This document shows positions 56,918-64,000 of a stretch of 64,000 nt of DNA, piece by piece. The DNA is from Commensalibacter intestini A911. GTDB lineage: Bacteria > Pseudomonadota > Alphaproteobacteria > Acetobacterales > Acetobacteraceae. Under the pieces are notes generated by a model, which had not been told where the DNA came from, searched no databases, and worked only from the letters and a program-made list of their open reading frames with translations. The position numbers and the translations under genes were made by a program. Within the stretch, counting starts at the first letter, position 1; every line of letters starts with the position of its first letter. The stretch is taken from the NCBI RefSeq assembly GCF_000231445.1, contig NZ_AGFR01000003.1, positions 496,001-560,000 on the forward strand, written 5' to 3'.

Positions 56918-57679
56918 TTATTTACTCAATATAAATGTTGCTGTGGGTAAGCTAAAGCTACAATCATTTTGTAATTTTAAATTTTCTTTGACATGGTTTG
57001 GAGCAGTTTGTTGTAATTCAATAATTGCTTGAATAGATACTTCTGCAGGTTTTGTTCTATTAACCCAGCTAGAAAATTCGAGTTTTAAATCACGCTGTGT
57101 GATGGATATTAATTTTAATCCATAAATAGAAAAAAGCGTTGTATATTCTGTCAAATTATAATTCCGGACGTGAGAATGATCACGTAACAGTTCTATAGTT
57201 TGTAAAAAGCTATCAGTAGCTTTATCTAAAGGCGCAATAGTGTCAATGAGAACTGCGGTGCCTGTTGGTTTCAATATACGATGAATTTCGTTAATGCCTT
57301 GTGCTAAATCATGCCAATGATGGCTGCTAAAGCGACTAATTACCCAATCAAATTGCTCATCTAAAAAAGGTAATATTTCAGCAGGAGCTTTTTGCGTCGT
57401 GATGTTTTGTAAAGACTTTTCTTGTGCAGTTTTTTGAACAGCTTCCAACATGGTTGGGCTAATATCACAAGCCACGACGTTTTTGACTAATGGGGCGGCT
57501 GTATAGCTGACATGTCCACCACCACATCCTAAATCAAGTAAAGAAGCAGAAGATTGGTTTTGTAAAAGGGATTTGATTTGTTCTAGATCTGGGCCTGAAG
57601 CATGAACTTGGCTGCTAACATATTTATCTGCGCGTGGGTTATAAGTTTGGGCAACATAGTCTTGAGGTTTGTTGGACAT
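56918..57679 (-). CDS. SAM-dependent methyltransferase
   Basis: 253-residue class I methyltransferase of the UbiE/Methyltransf_11 type. The SAM-binding motif is LLDLGCGGGHVSY, and the acidic loop VACDISPTML follows. FDWVISRFSSHHWHDL is the motif IV region. It is the last gene of a three-gene minus-strand unit with the kinase-like and LMW phosphatase genes, 16 bases after the kinase stop. The substrate is unknown, but the operon suggests a link to glycated proteins or small ketoamines. Confidence 0.78.
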   Translation of the reverse strand: MSNKPQDYVAQTYNPRADKYVSSQVHASGPDLEQIKSLLQNQSSASLLDLGCGGGHVSYTAAPLVKNVVACDISPTMLEAVQKTAQEKSLQNITTQKAPAEILPFLDEQFDWVISRFSSHHWHDLAQGINEIHRILKPTGTAVLIDTIAPLDKATDSFLQTIELLRDHSHVRNYNLTEYTTLFSIYGLKLISITQRDLKLEFSSWVNRTKPAEVSIQAIIELQQTAPNHVKENLKLQNDCSFSLPTATFILSK

Positions 57680-57695
57680 AATGACAGAACTTTAT

Positions 57696-58508
57696 TTATA
57701 ATTTTAAACGATTTAATAAGGTATGGATCATATGTAAGTAATAATCACCAAATAAGATATAATGTACAATTGCTGGGAAAAGTTGATAGACAGGCGTGCG
57801 TTCTTGCCATCCTGATTCTAGTAAAGAATAGCTTTTATAAAAAGTATCAGGTGAACTACCAAAAATATTTAACATGGCAATATCAACCTCGTTATGCCCG
57901 AAATAACAAGCTGGATCAATAAGGTAAGGACGGTTAATATGGGTAATAATATTTCCAGACCATAGGTCCCCATGTAATAAAGAGATTTTAGGATTTCTAG
58001 GAATATAGTGATCTAAATTTTTAATGAGCTTTTCAATTTGTAAAGCAGTATCTTTAGGAAGTTTATAAAGATAATAGGCTAATCGGTTTTGTCCCCAGAA
58101 CTCTACCCAATCATGACTTGGTGTATTAATTATAGGAACTTTTCCAAATGCATAATTAATTTTCCATCCATAGGTATCATTGTCAACTTGATGTAATTTT
58201 GTAAGTGTTAATGCAAGATTTTGCCATGCTTCTTTGGACAGGCAGTTTGTTTCTTGAATTGCTTCCATAATTAAAATGTCAGGATTAGAAAAAAAAACTT
58301 TTGGAACATCAATATGATGTTCTGCTAAAAATTTTAACATACTTCCTTCTATTTCTGGTGCAAAACGATTTTTAATGACGTAACTTTCACCACTAGAGGT
58401 GGTAATTAGCACTGCTTCGGATAAATCACCTTGTGTTAAAGGTTGAGCTTTTTCTATTTTGGTTGCTAATTGTTCTTCAGCAATTTGAACTAACGAACGT
58501 GTTTTCAT
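57696..58508 (-). CDS. Fructosamine kinase family protein (ribulosamine/erythrulosamine 3-kinase)
   Basis: 270 residues of the FN3K/APH-like kinase fold. The catalytic loop LLHGDLWSGNI and the metal Asp in LIDPACYFGHNEVDIA are intact, with SYVIKNRFA as the ATP-lysine region. Bacterial FN3K relatives phosphorylate ribulosamines and erythrulosamines on lysines so that the ketoamine falls off, repairing glycated proteins. The start codon overlaps the LMW phosphatase stop by 4 bases, indicating coupling. Confidence 0.85.
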   Translation of the reverse strand: MKTRSLVQIAEEQLATKIEKAQPLTQGDLSEAVLITTSSGESYVIKNRFAPEIEGSMLKFLAEHHIDVPKVFFSNPDILIMEAIQETNCLSKEAWQNLALTLTKLHQVDNDTYGWKINYAFGKVPIINTPSHDWVEFWGQNRLAYYLYKLPKDTALQIEKLIKNLDHYIPRNPKISLLHGDLWSGNIITHINRPYLIDPACYFGHNEVDIAMLNIFGSSPDTFYKSYSLLESGWQERTPVYQLFPAIVHYILFGDYYLHMIHTLLNRLKL

Positions 58509-58990
58509 AATTTTTTCTCGAAATAATCAGCAAGATAGGTGGCACCTAAAGTAATTTGTTTCCATGTGCTTTCAAAATCAGATAGATCTCCATAATAAGG
58601 ATCTGCCACAGCTTGTCCTTTATATTCTTTTGTATAGTCTAAGAACAAAGAGATTTTATTCTCATATTGAGAGGGCGCTATTTTTTTTAAATGAGTGATG
58701 TTTCTATGATCCATACCAATCAAATGAGTAAAATTTAAAAAATCATCAGGTTGGACTTGTCGTCCTACATAATGATGAATATCAATGCCATGACGTGCAA
58801 CTTCTCTAATTGTTCTTGGGTCTGGGGGATCATTAACATGCCAAGGGCCAAGTCCAGCGGAATCAACATGAATATTTAATTTTCTTTTGCTAACCTCAAT
58901 ATTAAAAGCAGCCTCAGCCATGGGAGAGCGACAAATATTTCCTAGGCAAACAAACAGGACAGAAAAGGAAGGGGGCATTTTTTTATCCAA
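58505..58990 (-). CDS. Low-molecular-weight protein-tyrosine-phosphatase family protein
   Basis: 161 residues. The P-loop FVCLGNICRSPMAEA has Cys15 and Arg21 of the CX5R motif, and the general-acid Asp is in ADPYYGDLSDFE. It may dephosphorylate phosphotyrosine. Its neighbour suggests it acts on ribulosamine-5-phosphates, since the human homologue has been described as a ribulosamine-5-phosphatase. It is the first gene of the three-gene unit. Confidence 0.85.
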   Translation of the reverse strand: MDKKMPPSFSVLFVCLGNICRSPMAEAAFNIEVSKRKLNIHVDSAGLGPWHVNDPPDPRTIREVARHGIDIHHYVGRQVQPDDFLNFTHLIGMDHRNITHLKKIAPSQYENKISLFLDYTKEYKGQAVADPYYGDLSDFESTWKQITLGATYLADYFEKKL

Positions 58991-59233
58991 ATGGTAGTCT
59001 AAAGATATCCTTTAAAATGTATGCATTATTATTGGATAAGTAAATTAAAATTTAAGTTTATGCTTAAAGGCAAAGAGGTCAGGGATTGAATGAATTGTTT
59101 TGGTGTGAGATATTCAATTGCTTTTTAGCAACCAATTATAAATAGTAGAGATTGATTTTTGTACATTTATACTTTTGTTACAGAGCTGATTTTTATTAAT
59201 AAATATACATTTTAGTCATTGAAAATATAAAAT

Positions 59234-60118
59234 ATGTCTGCAAAGTTACAAGGGATTTTTCTCGTTTTATTAGGGACAATTAGTTATGGTTTACCTGCTT
59301 CTTTAATTAAAATATCTAAAGATAGTGGGCTAAACGAAGCAAATATTTTGTTTTTTCAATTCTTTTTTGGTTGTATTGTTTTGGGGGGTATTTATTTCCT
59401 AACTAGTCAAAAAAAGAAGCTCAACGAAGTTACTTTAACATCATCTATAAAAAAACGGCTTGTTTGTGCTGGAACGGCATTGGCGTTAACAAATTCTTTT
59501 TACTTTACATCTTTAGAGTATGTTTCAGTTGCAGTGGCAGCTGTGATGTTGATGCAGTCTGTGTGGGTTACGTCTATTTTAGATTTTATTTTTAAAAGAA
59601 TTATTCCTAATCGGATGCAGATTATTTGTATTGTTATGGTGTTATTAGGCACAGTTCTGACAACAAATGTGCTGAATACAGAAGTTGTGATTTCTCCTTT
59701 AGGACTATTTTTAAGTTTTATGTCGGGTGTTTGTTATTCTGTGACAATCATGGTAACGAATAGTTTAGCCCCAACTGCATCTCCATTCGGTCGTGCTTTT
59801 TATGTTTCTTTAGGTGCTTTTATTGTTATTTGCGTGATATGGGGCTGGGCAGTTAAATTATCTATTATATTGATCTCCTTACAATGGGGCGTGCTCATTG
59901 CATTATTTTCAATTATTTTGCCGTTATTATTTTTTTCCACAGGAATGCCCAAGATCACTGCAGGAATAGGGGGTATTTTGTCGGCTTTAGAATTGCCAGC
60001 CTCCATTATCTTTGCTTATTTATTGCTAAATGAAGATATTACAATTGTTCAATTTTTAGGTGTTATGTTGATTTTGATCGCGATAAGTAGCGTTCATTTA
60101 ATTCAAAAACAGTCTTAG
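59234..60118 (+). CDS. EamA/DMT family transporter
   Basis: 294 residues with ten predicted membrane helices, arranged as two EamA repeats (LVLLGTISYGLPASLIKISK, then GMPKITAGIGGILSALELP and FAYLLLNEDITIVQFLGVML). It is a drug/metabolite transporter superfamily permease of unknown substrate. It is monocistronic. Confidence 0.85.
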   Translation: MSAKLQGIFLVLLGTISYGLPASLIKISKDSGLNEANILFFQFFFGCIVLGGIYFLTSQKKKLNEVTLTSSIKKRLVCAGTALALTNSFYFTSLEYVSVAVAAVMLMQSVWVTSILDFIFKRIIPNRMQIICIVMVLLGTVLTTNVLNTEVVISPLGLFLSFMSGVCYSVTIMVTNSLAPTASPFGRAFYVSLGAFIVICVIWGWAVKLSIILISLQWGVLIALFSIILPLLFFSTGMPKITAGIGGILSALELPASIIFAYLLLNEDITIVQFLGVMLILIAISSVHLIQKQS

Positions 60119-60308
60119 TTATTTTGTGTTTAAAAGCTCTTTATCATAAATAATATTTCGTATTATTCATCTAGGTTTAAGTAAGTAGTATAGCGTTGTT
60201 ACAGCGTGAAATCATTAATACATTGAAATTGAATGGGATTATCGATATAAAGATCTTTATTATTACTATAAAAGATCTTATTTGATTTATTAGCTCTGGG
60301 GGTTTTTT

Positions 60309-62759
60309 GTGCCTATTGGTGAAATTGTCGATCCAACCAAGGATTCAGTAAACCGCTTATGGCGCTTATTTCTGCGAATTGGTGTCCCTATTTTAGGCGT
60401 AATTCTGGTTGTTGTCGTTGTCGTTGGGGTGACTTTACATTCTTATCGTAATACAAAAGCAGGTATTTTAAAATTAACTCATATTATTTTAAAAACTGAG
60501 CAATCTCGTGTTTCTCAAGAAGTGTTAACATATCTCAGCCCCGCAACGACGAGTAGTAAACTGGTTGTTGATATGTTGGGACATATTCCATCAGAGTATG
60601 GGACAGGAATGTTTTATACTTATGCAATGAGTAGTTTGCGTCAAACAAAACAGTTACAATCTTTTTATTTGGCTGATGAAAAAGGTAATTTTACGATGAT
60701 TGAACGCGTCGTAGATAAGCCAAATGAGGTTCGGATTGTTACTTTAAAGCCAGATCAGAATGGGGGGCAATTCCAGGAGGATCTTTCAACGTTCGATGGT
60801 AAAAAACTTGGTACAAAAATGAAACCTGCCAATGCTTATGATCCTCGTTTACGTTCTTGGTATGAACAAGCGATGCAAACAGGGAAATTAACTTGGTCTC
60901 CTCCTTCATTAATGCCTTCTAAAAAAGGACTGATTATTACAGCGTCTATTCCTTATAAGGATAGAGATGGTAAAAAAGGTGTTTTTGCAGTTAGTATTTC
61001 GTTACAGCAATTAACGACCTTTTTAAGTTCTTTGAATATTAGTAAGCATGCTCAAGCTATTATTGTAGATCGACAAAAAAACATTATTGCTTCACCGGAG
61101 TTGTTATTACAGTTTGGTGATAATGAGTGGACACCAGAAACTAATAAAATTGATCCAAATTTTAGTCCTGTAGTGGCTAGAGCGTATGATCAGTTTTTGG
61201 TTAATGGTATTGGTATTCGTTCGTTTAAAGTAGATAAGGCAACATTAGAAGAAAAAAGAAACAAAAAAGGTATTCCGCTTTCACAGGAAAGTGATGTCGG
61301 AACATATATCAGTATTACGTCACAGCTTCCTGAATATGTACAAAGGTGGGTTGTTTTAATTGTAATTCCAGAAAGTGATTTTTCTAGTTTTGCGGTGACA
61401 GGTGGGAAACAAAATCTATTATTTTCTTTATTGTTAGTAGCGCTGGCGGCGGCAATGGCTGGGGTTTTGATTTACCAAGGTCATAGAATGGATCATTTAG
61501 GGCAGCGCTTTAAGTATCTTAAAAATATTGCAGAGCGCGAAAATAACGCAATTGAAATGATTGCCTCCAAGCCAGAAGTCTTTGATCCTAATAATGAGGC
61601 TTTATCATTAACAGAAGGTTTCTGTAGCCTTGTTTCTGCTGAAAGAGTAAGTATTTGGCATATTTCGGATGATCAAAAAACATTAATTTGTAATGATCTT
61701 TACGATAAAAAAGATGGAAATCACGCTGAAGGTGCTCAGTATTCCATTCAAGAAATACCAGATTTCTTTAAAGCTATTACTGAAAATGAAATTCTTGAAA
61801 TTGATGACGCTGTTAATGATTCTCGTATTGCTCAGTTTTACAGATTGTTTATGCGTTCTTCAGAAACGAAGTCTGCGTTGATTACGCCAGTCCTTGGTAG
61901 GGATGGGACAATTGGGGCTGTTATTATTGAGGATACTCCATATTTACATAATATTCGTCATATTAGTAAGATTTTTGCAGGTTTAGTAGCAATGCGTTTT
62001 GTGGCTGCAGCGGTGCAGTTTAGTGCAGATAATCATATTGTGTCTTCAGATGAACAACATCCTGTTACGGCTACTACTCATTTAACTGAAAATATTCAAG
62101 ATAATTTATCAACATTAACAAGAGAGCAAAAAGCAGCATTCTTAGTTAAGCCAGGTTCTACAAGATATAATGATGTTCAATTTGATGCTTTAGATCAGGA
62201 TGAACAACAGGGAATCTATCCTAGTGTTGCAGTTATGAATATTGCGTTTAGTGGTTATTTAACTTCTGATATTGCTATGACAGCAAAATTGGTTACTCCC
62301 ATTAAAGATTTAGTGATTGTTTTACAAGACATAGCTAAGAAATATGGTTTGTTTTACGTGAAGATAATGGGTGGTCATTTGGTTGCTGTTGCTGGTTGTA
62401 CAAAAGAGCCTGATGTAACAGCACCTATTCGTTTAGCTCATGCTGCTTTGGATATGAGAGCTGCATGTTTAGAAATGATTTCTGGTATAGGAACAGAATC
62501 TAATTTTGGCATAGGAATAGATGTTGGGCCAGCGATTGGGTCTTGGTTTGGTAAAGATCCTAAAGTCTTTAATTTGTGGGGGCCAACGATAGGCATGTCG
62601 GCATTAATGGCGAATATGGCCACGGATGGAGGTGCTGTTCAAGTGACACAAAGTGCTTATAATGATCTTAAAAATGACTTTTTATTTAGACCAAGAGGAA
62701 CATTTTTTATTCCAAAAGTAGGGATTTCACATACATTTATTCTTGCTGGTAGACGATGA
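60309..62759 (+). CDS. Membrane sensor: Cache domain, GAF domain, degenerate class III cyclase domain
   Basis: 816 residues. One helix (about 20-45) leads to a periplasmic dCache-like sensor (about 50-365, PANAYDPRLRSWYEQAMQTG, ITASIPYKDRDGKKGVFAVS), a second helix (about 369-389), a GAF domain (about 405-570) and a C-terminal class III cyclase fold (about 635-816). The first metal Asp of the cyclase is Ala646 (VAVMNIAFSGY). The second is Gly689 (KIMGGHLVAVAG). The transition-state Asn and Arg are also replaced (WGPTIGMSALMA). A cyclase activity is therefore unlikely. The stop overlaps the MlaE-like gene at ATGA, so the sensor is translated with a transporter. Confidence 0.82.
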   Translation: MPIGEIVDPTKDSVNRLWRLFLRIGVPILGVILVVVVVVGVTLHSYRNTKAGILKLTHIILKTEQSRVSQEVLTYLSPATTSSKLVVDMLGHIPSEYGTGMFYTYAMSSLRQTKQLQSFYLADEKGNFTMIERVVDKPNEVRIVTLKPDQNGGQFQEDLSTFDGKKLGTKMKPANAYDPRLRSWYEQAMQTGKLTWSPPSLMPSKKGLIITASIPYKDRDGKKGVFAVSISLQQLTTFLSSLNISKHAQAIIVDRQKNIIASPELLLQFGDNEWTPETNKIDPNFSPVVARAYDQFLVNGIGIRSFKVDKATLEEKRNKKGIPLSQESDVGTYISITSQLPEYVQRWVVLIVIPESDFSSFAVTGGKQNLLFSLLLVALAAAMAGVLIYQGHRMDHLGQRFKYLKNIAERENNAIEMIASKPEVFDPNNEALSLTEGFCSLVSAERVSIWHISDDQKTLICNDLYDKKDGNHAEGAQYSIQEIPDFFKAITENEILEIDDAVNDSRIAQFYRLFMRSSETKSALITPVLGRDGTIGAVIIEDTPYLHNIRHISKIFAGLVAMRFVAAAVQFSADNHIVSSDEQHPVTATTHLTENIQDNLSTLTREQKAAFLVKPGSTRYNDVQFDALDQDEQQGIYPSVAVMNIAFSGYLTSDIAMTAKLVTPIKDLVIVLQDIAKKYGLFYVKIMGGHLVAVAGCTKEPDVTAPIRLAHAALDMRAACLEMISGIGTESNFGIGIDVGPAIGSWFGKDPKVFNLWGPTIGMSALMANMATDGGAVQVTQSAYNDLKNDFLFRPRGTFFIPKVGISHTFILAGRR

Positions 62760-63775
62760 AGCATTTAGGTGATCTTAAAGGAAAATCCTTAGAAAAAAAT
62801 GATACAAAAGATCATATAGAGGTCATGCTATCTAATCTTAACAAAGATGGTATCGATGATCTTGATCAATATATCGAAGATATTCGCAGTCGTGAAATTC
62901 AAGAGGGACAACGTCTATCAACGCAATTAAAAGAAGTGCAAGGTAGTCGTTTTTCTTGGTTATTAAAAATTTGGATCGTTATTTTTTGGTATTTGCGTCC
63001 TTTACTATATGTTATGGGTGAAAAAACCCGTAGTTATTTACATTTTTTATTGGGTGTTCTAGCTGCATCATGGGGAGTGCTCATTGAAAGCGTGTCTCCT
63101 GTAACATGGCGACGCACTGTCAAGTATGAGTTTCAAAGAACTTTAGGGCAAGTTATTTGTGGTGGTTTCTTTAGTACTTTTTTTACCGCTACATTGGCAG
63201 GATTAGCTGTTGTTTCTCAAGCTATTTTTTGGTTAGGGGCAGCAGGTTTAACTAAAATGACAGGATCGATATTAATTACGATTTTAGTCAGAGAAGTAGC
63301 CCCTATTTTAGTCGGGATGATCTTATTAGGACGAAATGGTATTTTAACGGTTGCTGAATGTAGTTTATTGGCAATGAATGGGCAGTTAAAAGCATTGTCT
63401 ACGATGGGGATTGATCCGTTTATTACGATTGTTTTACCTAGAGCATGGGCTTTTACGATTGGTAGTTTTACATTAGGAATGATTTTTGGAACGACTTCCT
63501 TATTTATGGGGTATGTTGTTACCTATGCTATGGGTACAATGCAGGATTCAATTTGGGTCTTTTATAGTAATATTTTGTCAGCAATGTCTGTATCTGATTA
63601 TATTTTAGTCCCTTTAAAATTTCTAGTGATGGGATATGTTGTTGGCGTGGGTTCGTGTATTACCGGAATGAATGTAAAAATAGGTGATGAGCCGTCTACT
63701 TTGTTACCTAAGGGATTTACGCGTGGAATAATGCTCATCATGGTTGTTAATATTTTATTTACGTTGGATTTTTAG
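62756..63775 (+). CDS. MlaE-type ABC permease with long N-terminal extension
   Basis: 339 residues. The C-terminal ~250 residues are an MlaE/YrbE permease (GAAGLTKMTGSILITILVRE, PILVGMILLGRNG, LSTMGIDPFITIVLPR). The first ~85 residues form a charged cytoplasmic extension not present in MlaE (about 260 residues). MlaE proteins move lipids between the membranes. It is coupled to the sensor and followed 2 bases later by an ABC ATPase-like gene. Confidence 0.85.
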   Translation: MKHLGDLKGKSLEKNDTKDHIEVMLSNLNKDGIDDLDQYIEDIRSREIQEGQRLSTQLKEVQGSRFSWLLKIWIVIFWYLRPLLYVMGEKTRSYLHFLLGVLAASWGVLIESVSPVTWRRTVKYEFQRTLGQVICGGFFSTFFTATLAGLAVVSQAIFWLGAAGLTKMTGSILITILVREVAPILVGMILLGRNGILTVAECSLLAMNGQLKALSTMGIDPFITIVLPRAWAFTIGSFTLGMIFGTTSLFMGYVVTYAMGTMQDSIWVFYSNILSAMSVSDYILVPLKFLVMGYVVGVGSCITGMNVKIGDEPSTLLPKGFTRGIMLIMVVNILFTLDF

Positions 63776-63777
63776 AG

Positions 63778-64000
63778 ATGGCAAATAAAGTATTACTAGA
63801 CATATCTGAGGCAAAACCTTCGTTCGATGAAAATCACTTACCTCCTGTTGCCTTTAATCTACAAGTGAAGCCTGGAGATTGTGTAATTATAGAAGCGCGA
63901 GATTTAGAGGCAGCAACAGCTTTTGCGAATTTATGCAGTGGAATGGTTTCTTTAAGAGAAGGGGCGGTGTTGTTTAAAGGGCTTGATTGGTTCGCTTTGA
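63778..64000 (+). CDS. ABC ATPase-like protein, N-terminal part (cut by window end), Walker A missing
   Basis: The first 74 residues only. The layout (VAFNLQVKPGDCVI, then SLREGAVLFKGLD) matches the start of an MlaF-type ABC ATPase. Where the P-loop GPSGSGKST belongs, the protein has EARDLEAATAF, with Ala46 at the Walker lysine position. The rest lies outside the window. It is probably the ATPase partner of the MlaE-like permease, but ATP binding through this site is doubtful. Confidence 0.7.
   Translation, partial: MANKVLLDISEAKPSFDENHLPPVAFNLQVKPGDCVIIEARDLEAATAFANLCSGMVSLREGAVLFKGLDWFAL

Overview
This window looks like chromosome from a low-GC member of the Acetobacteraceae (Alphaproteobacteria). 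It carries a pyruvate decarboxylase, a malate:quinone oxidoreductase, the long 41-residue form of ribosomal protein L36, a glnB-glnA pair, a 6S RNA between zapA and a 5-formyltetrahydrofolate cyclo-ligase gene, and many acetic-acid-bacterium-like housekeeping genes in an AT-rich background. A Commensalibacter-like insect-gut acetic acid bacterium is my best guess, but this is inferred from gene content only. I see no insertion sequence, phage gene, rRNA or CRISPR array. Most genes are intact and separated by short AT-rich gaps or hairpin terminators.

Layout. 0-9.4 kb: end of glmM, a glutamine amidotransferase-like protein, a divergent peroxiredoxin/oxyR pair, rpmJ, a DJ-1-like protein, an OmpA-like protein, suhB, a translation-factor module (efp, epmB, epmA) and a fasciclin lipoprotein. 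9.4-15.4 kb: thiE, a GtrA/GtrB/large-membrane-glycosyltransferase locus, a class I aldolase and an unknown protein. 15.5-17.7 kb: small protein-zapA-6S RNA-cyclo-ligase-ymdB. 17.7-25.8 kb: a TonB-like protein, alkA, a quinone reductase, ruvX, a small lipoprotein, a COG0523 GTPase, fructose-6-phosphate aldolase and the glnB-glnA operon.

26-34.2 kb is the most accessory-looking part. It holds a GtrII-type membrane glycosyltransferase, then a glycyl radical enzyme of the clostridial B12-independent glycerol/diol dehydratase type with its radical-SAM activase. Next come a histidine-rich PadR regulator with a 34-residue membrane peptide, and a decayed siderophore region (a LysR remnant and a TonB-receptor remnant meeting at an inverted repeat, followed by an intact IroE/Fes-like esterase).

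34.2-50.2 kb: GNAT acetyltransferase, uvrA, methyltransferase, ssb, YhcH-like protein, the glutamate acid-resistance pair gadB-gadC, gyrA-coaD-cyclophilin, tRNA-Lys and pdc. 50.2-56.9 kb: a two-gene polysaccharide ABC exporter, mqo, a Bcr/CflA exporter, a NadC-like protein that has lost its substrate-binding residues, and a secreted repeat protein. 56.9-59 kb: a three-gene unit of LMW phosphatase, fructosamine-kinase-like protein and methyltransferase, which looks like a protein-deglycation operon. 60.3-64 kb: an operon of a Cache-GAF sensor with a degenerate class III cyclase domain, an MlaE-type permease and the start of an ABC ATPase-like protein with no Walker A motif, cut by the window end.

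The strongest leads are the catalytically degenerate sensor-cyclase/MlaE/pseudo-ATPase operon, the glycyl radical diol dehydratase in what should be an aerobic lineage, the NadC-like pseudoenzyme, and the His-rich PadR locus beside a collapsed siderophore system.
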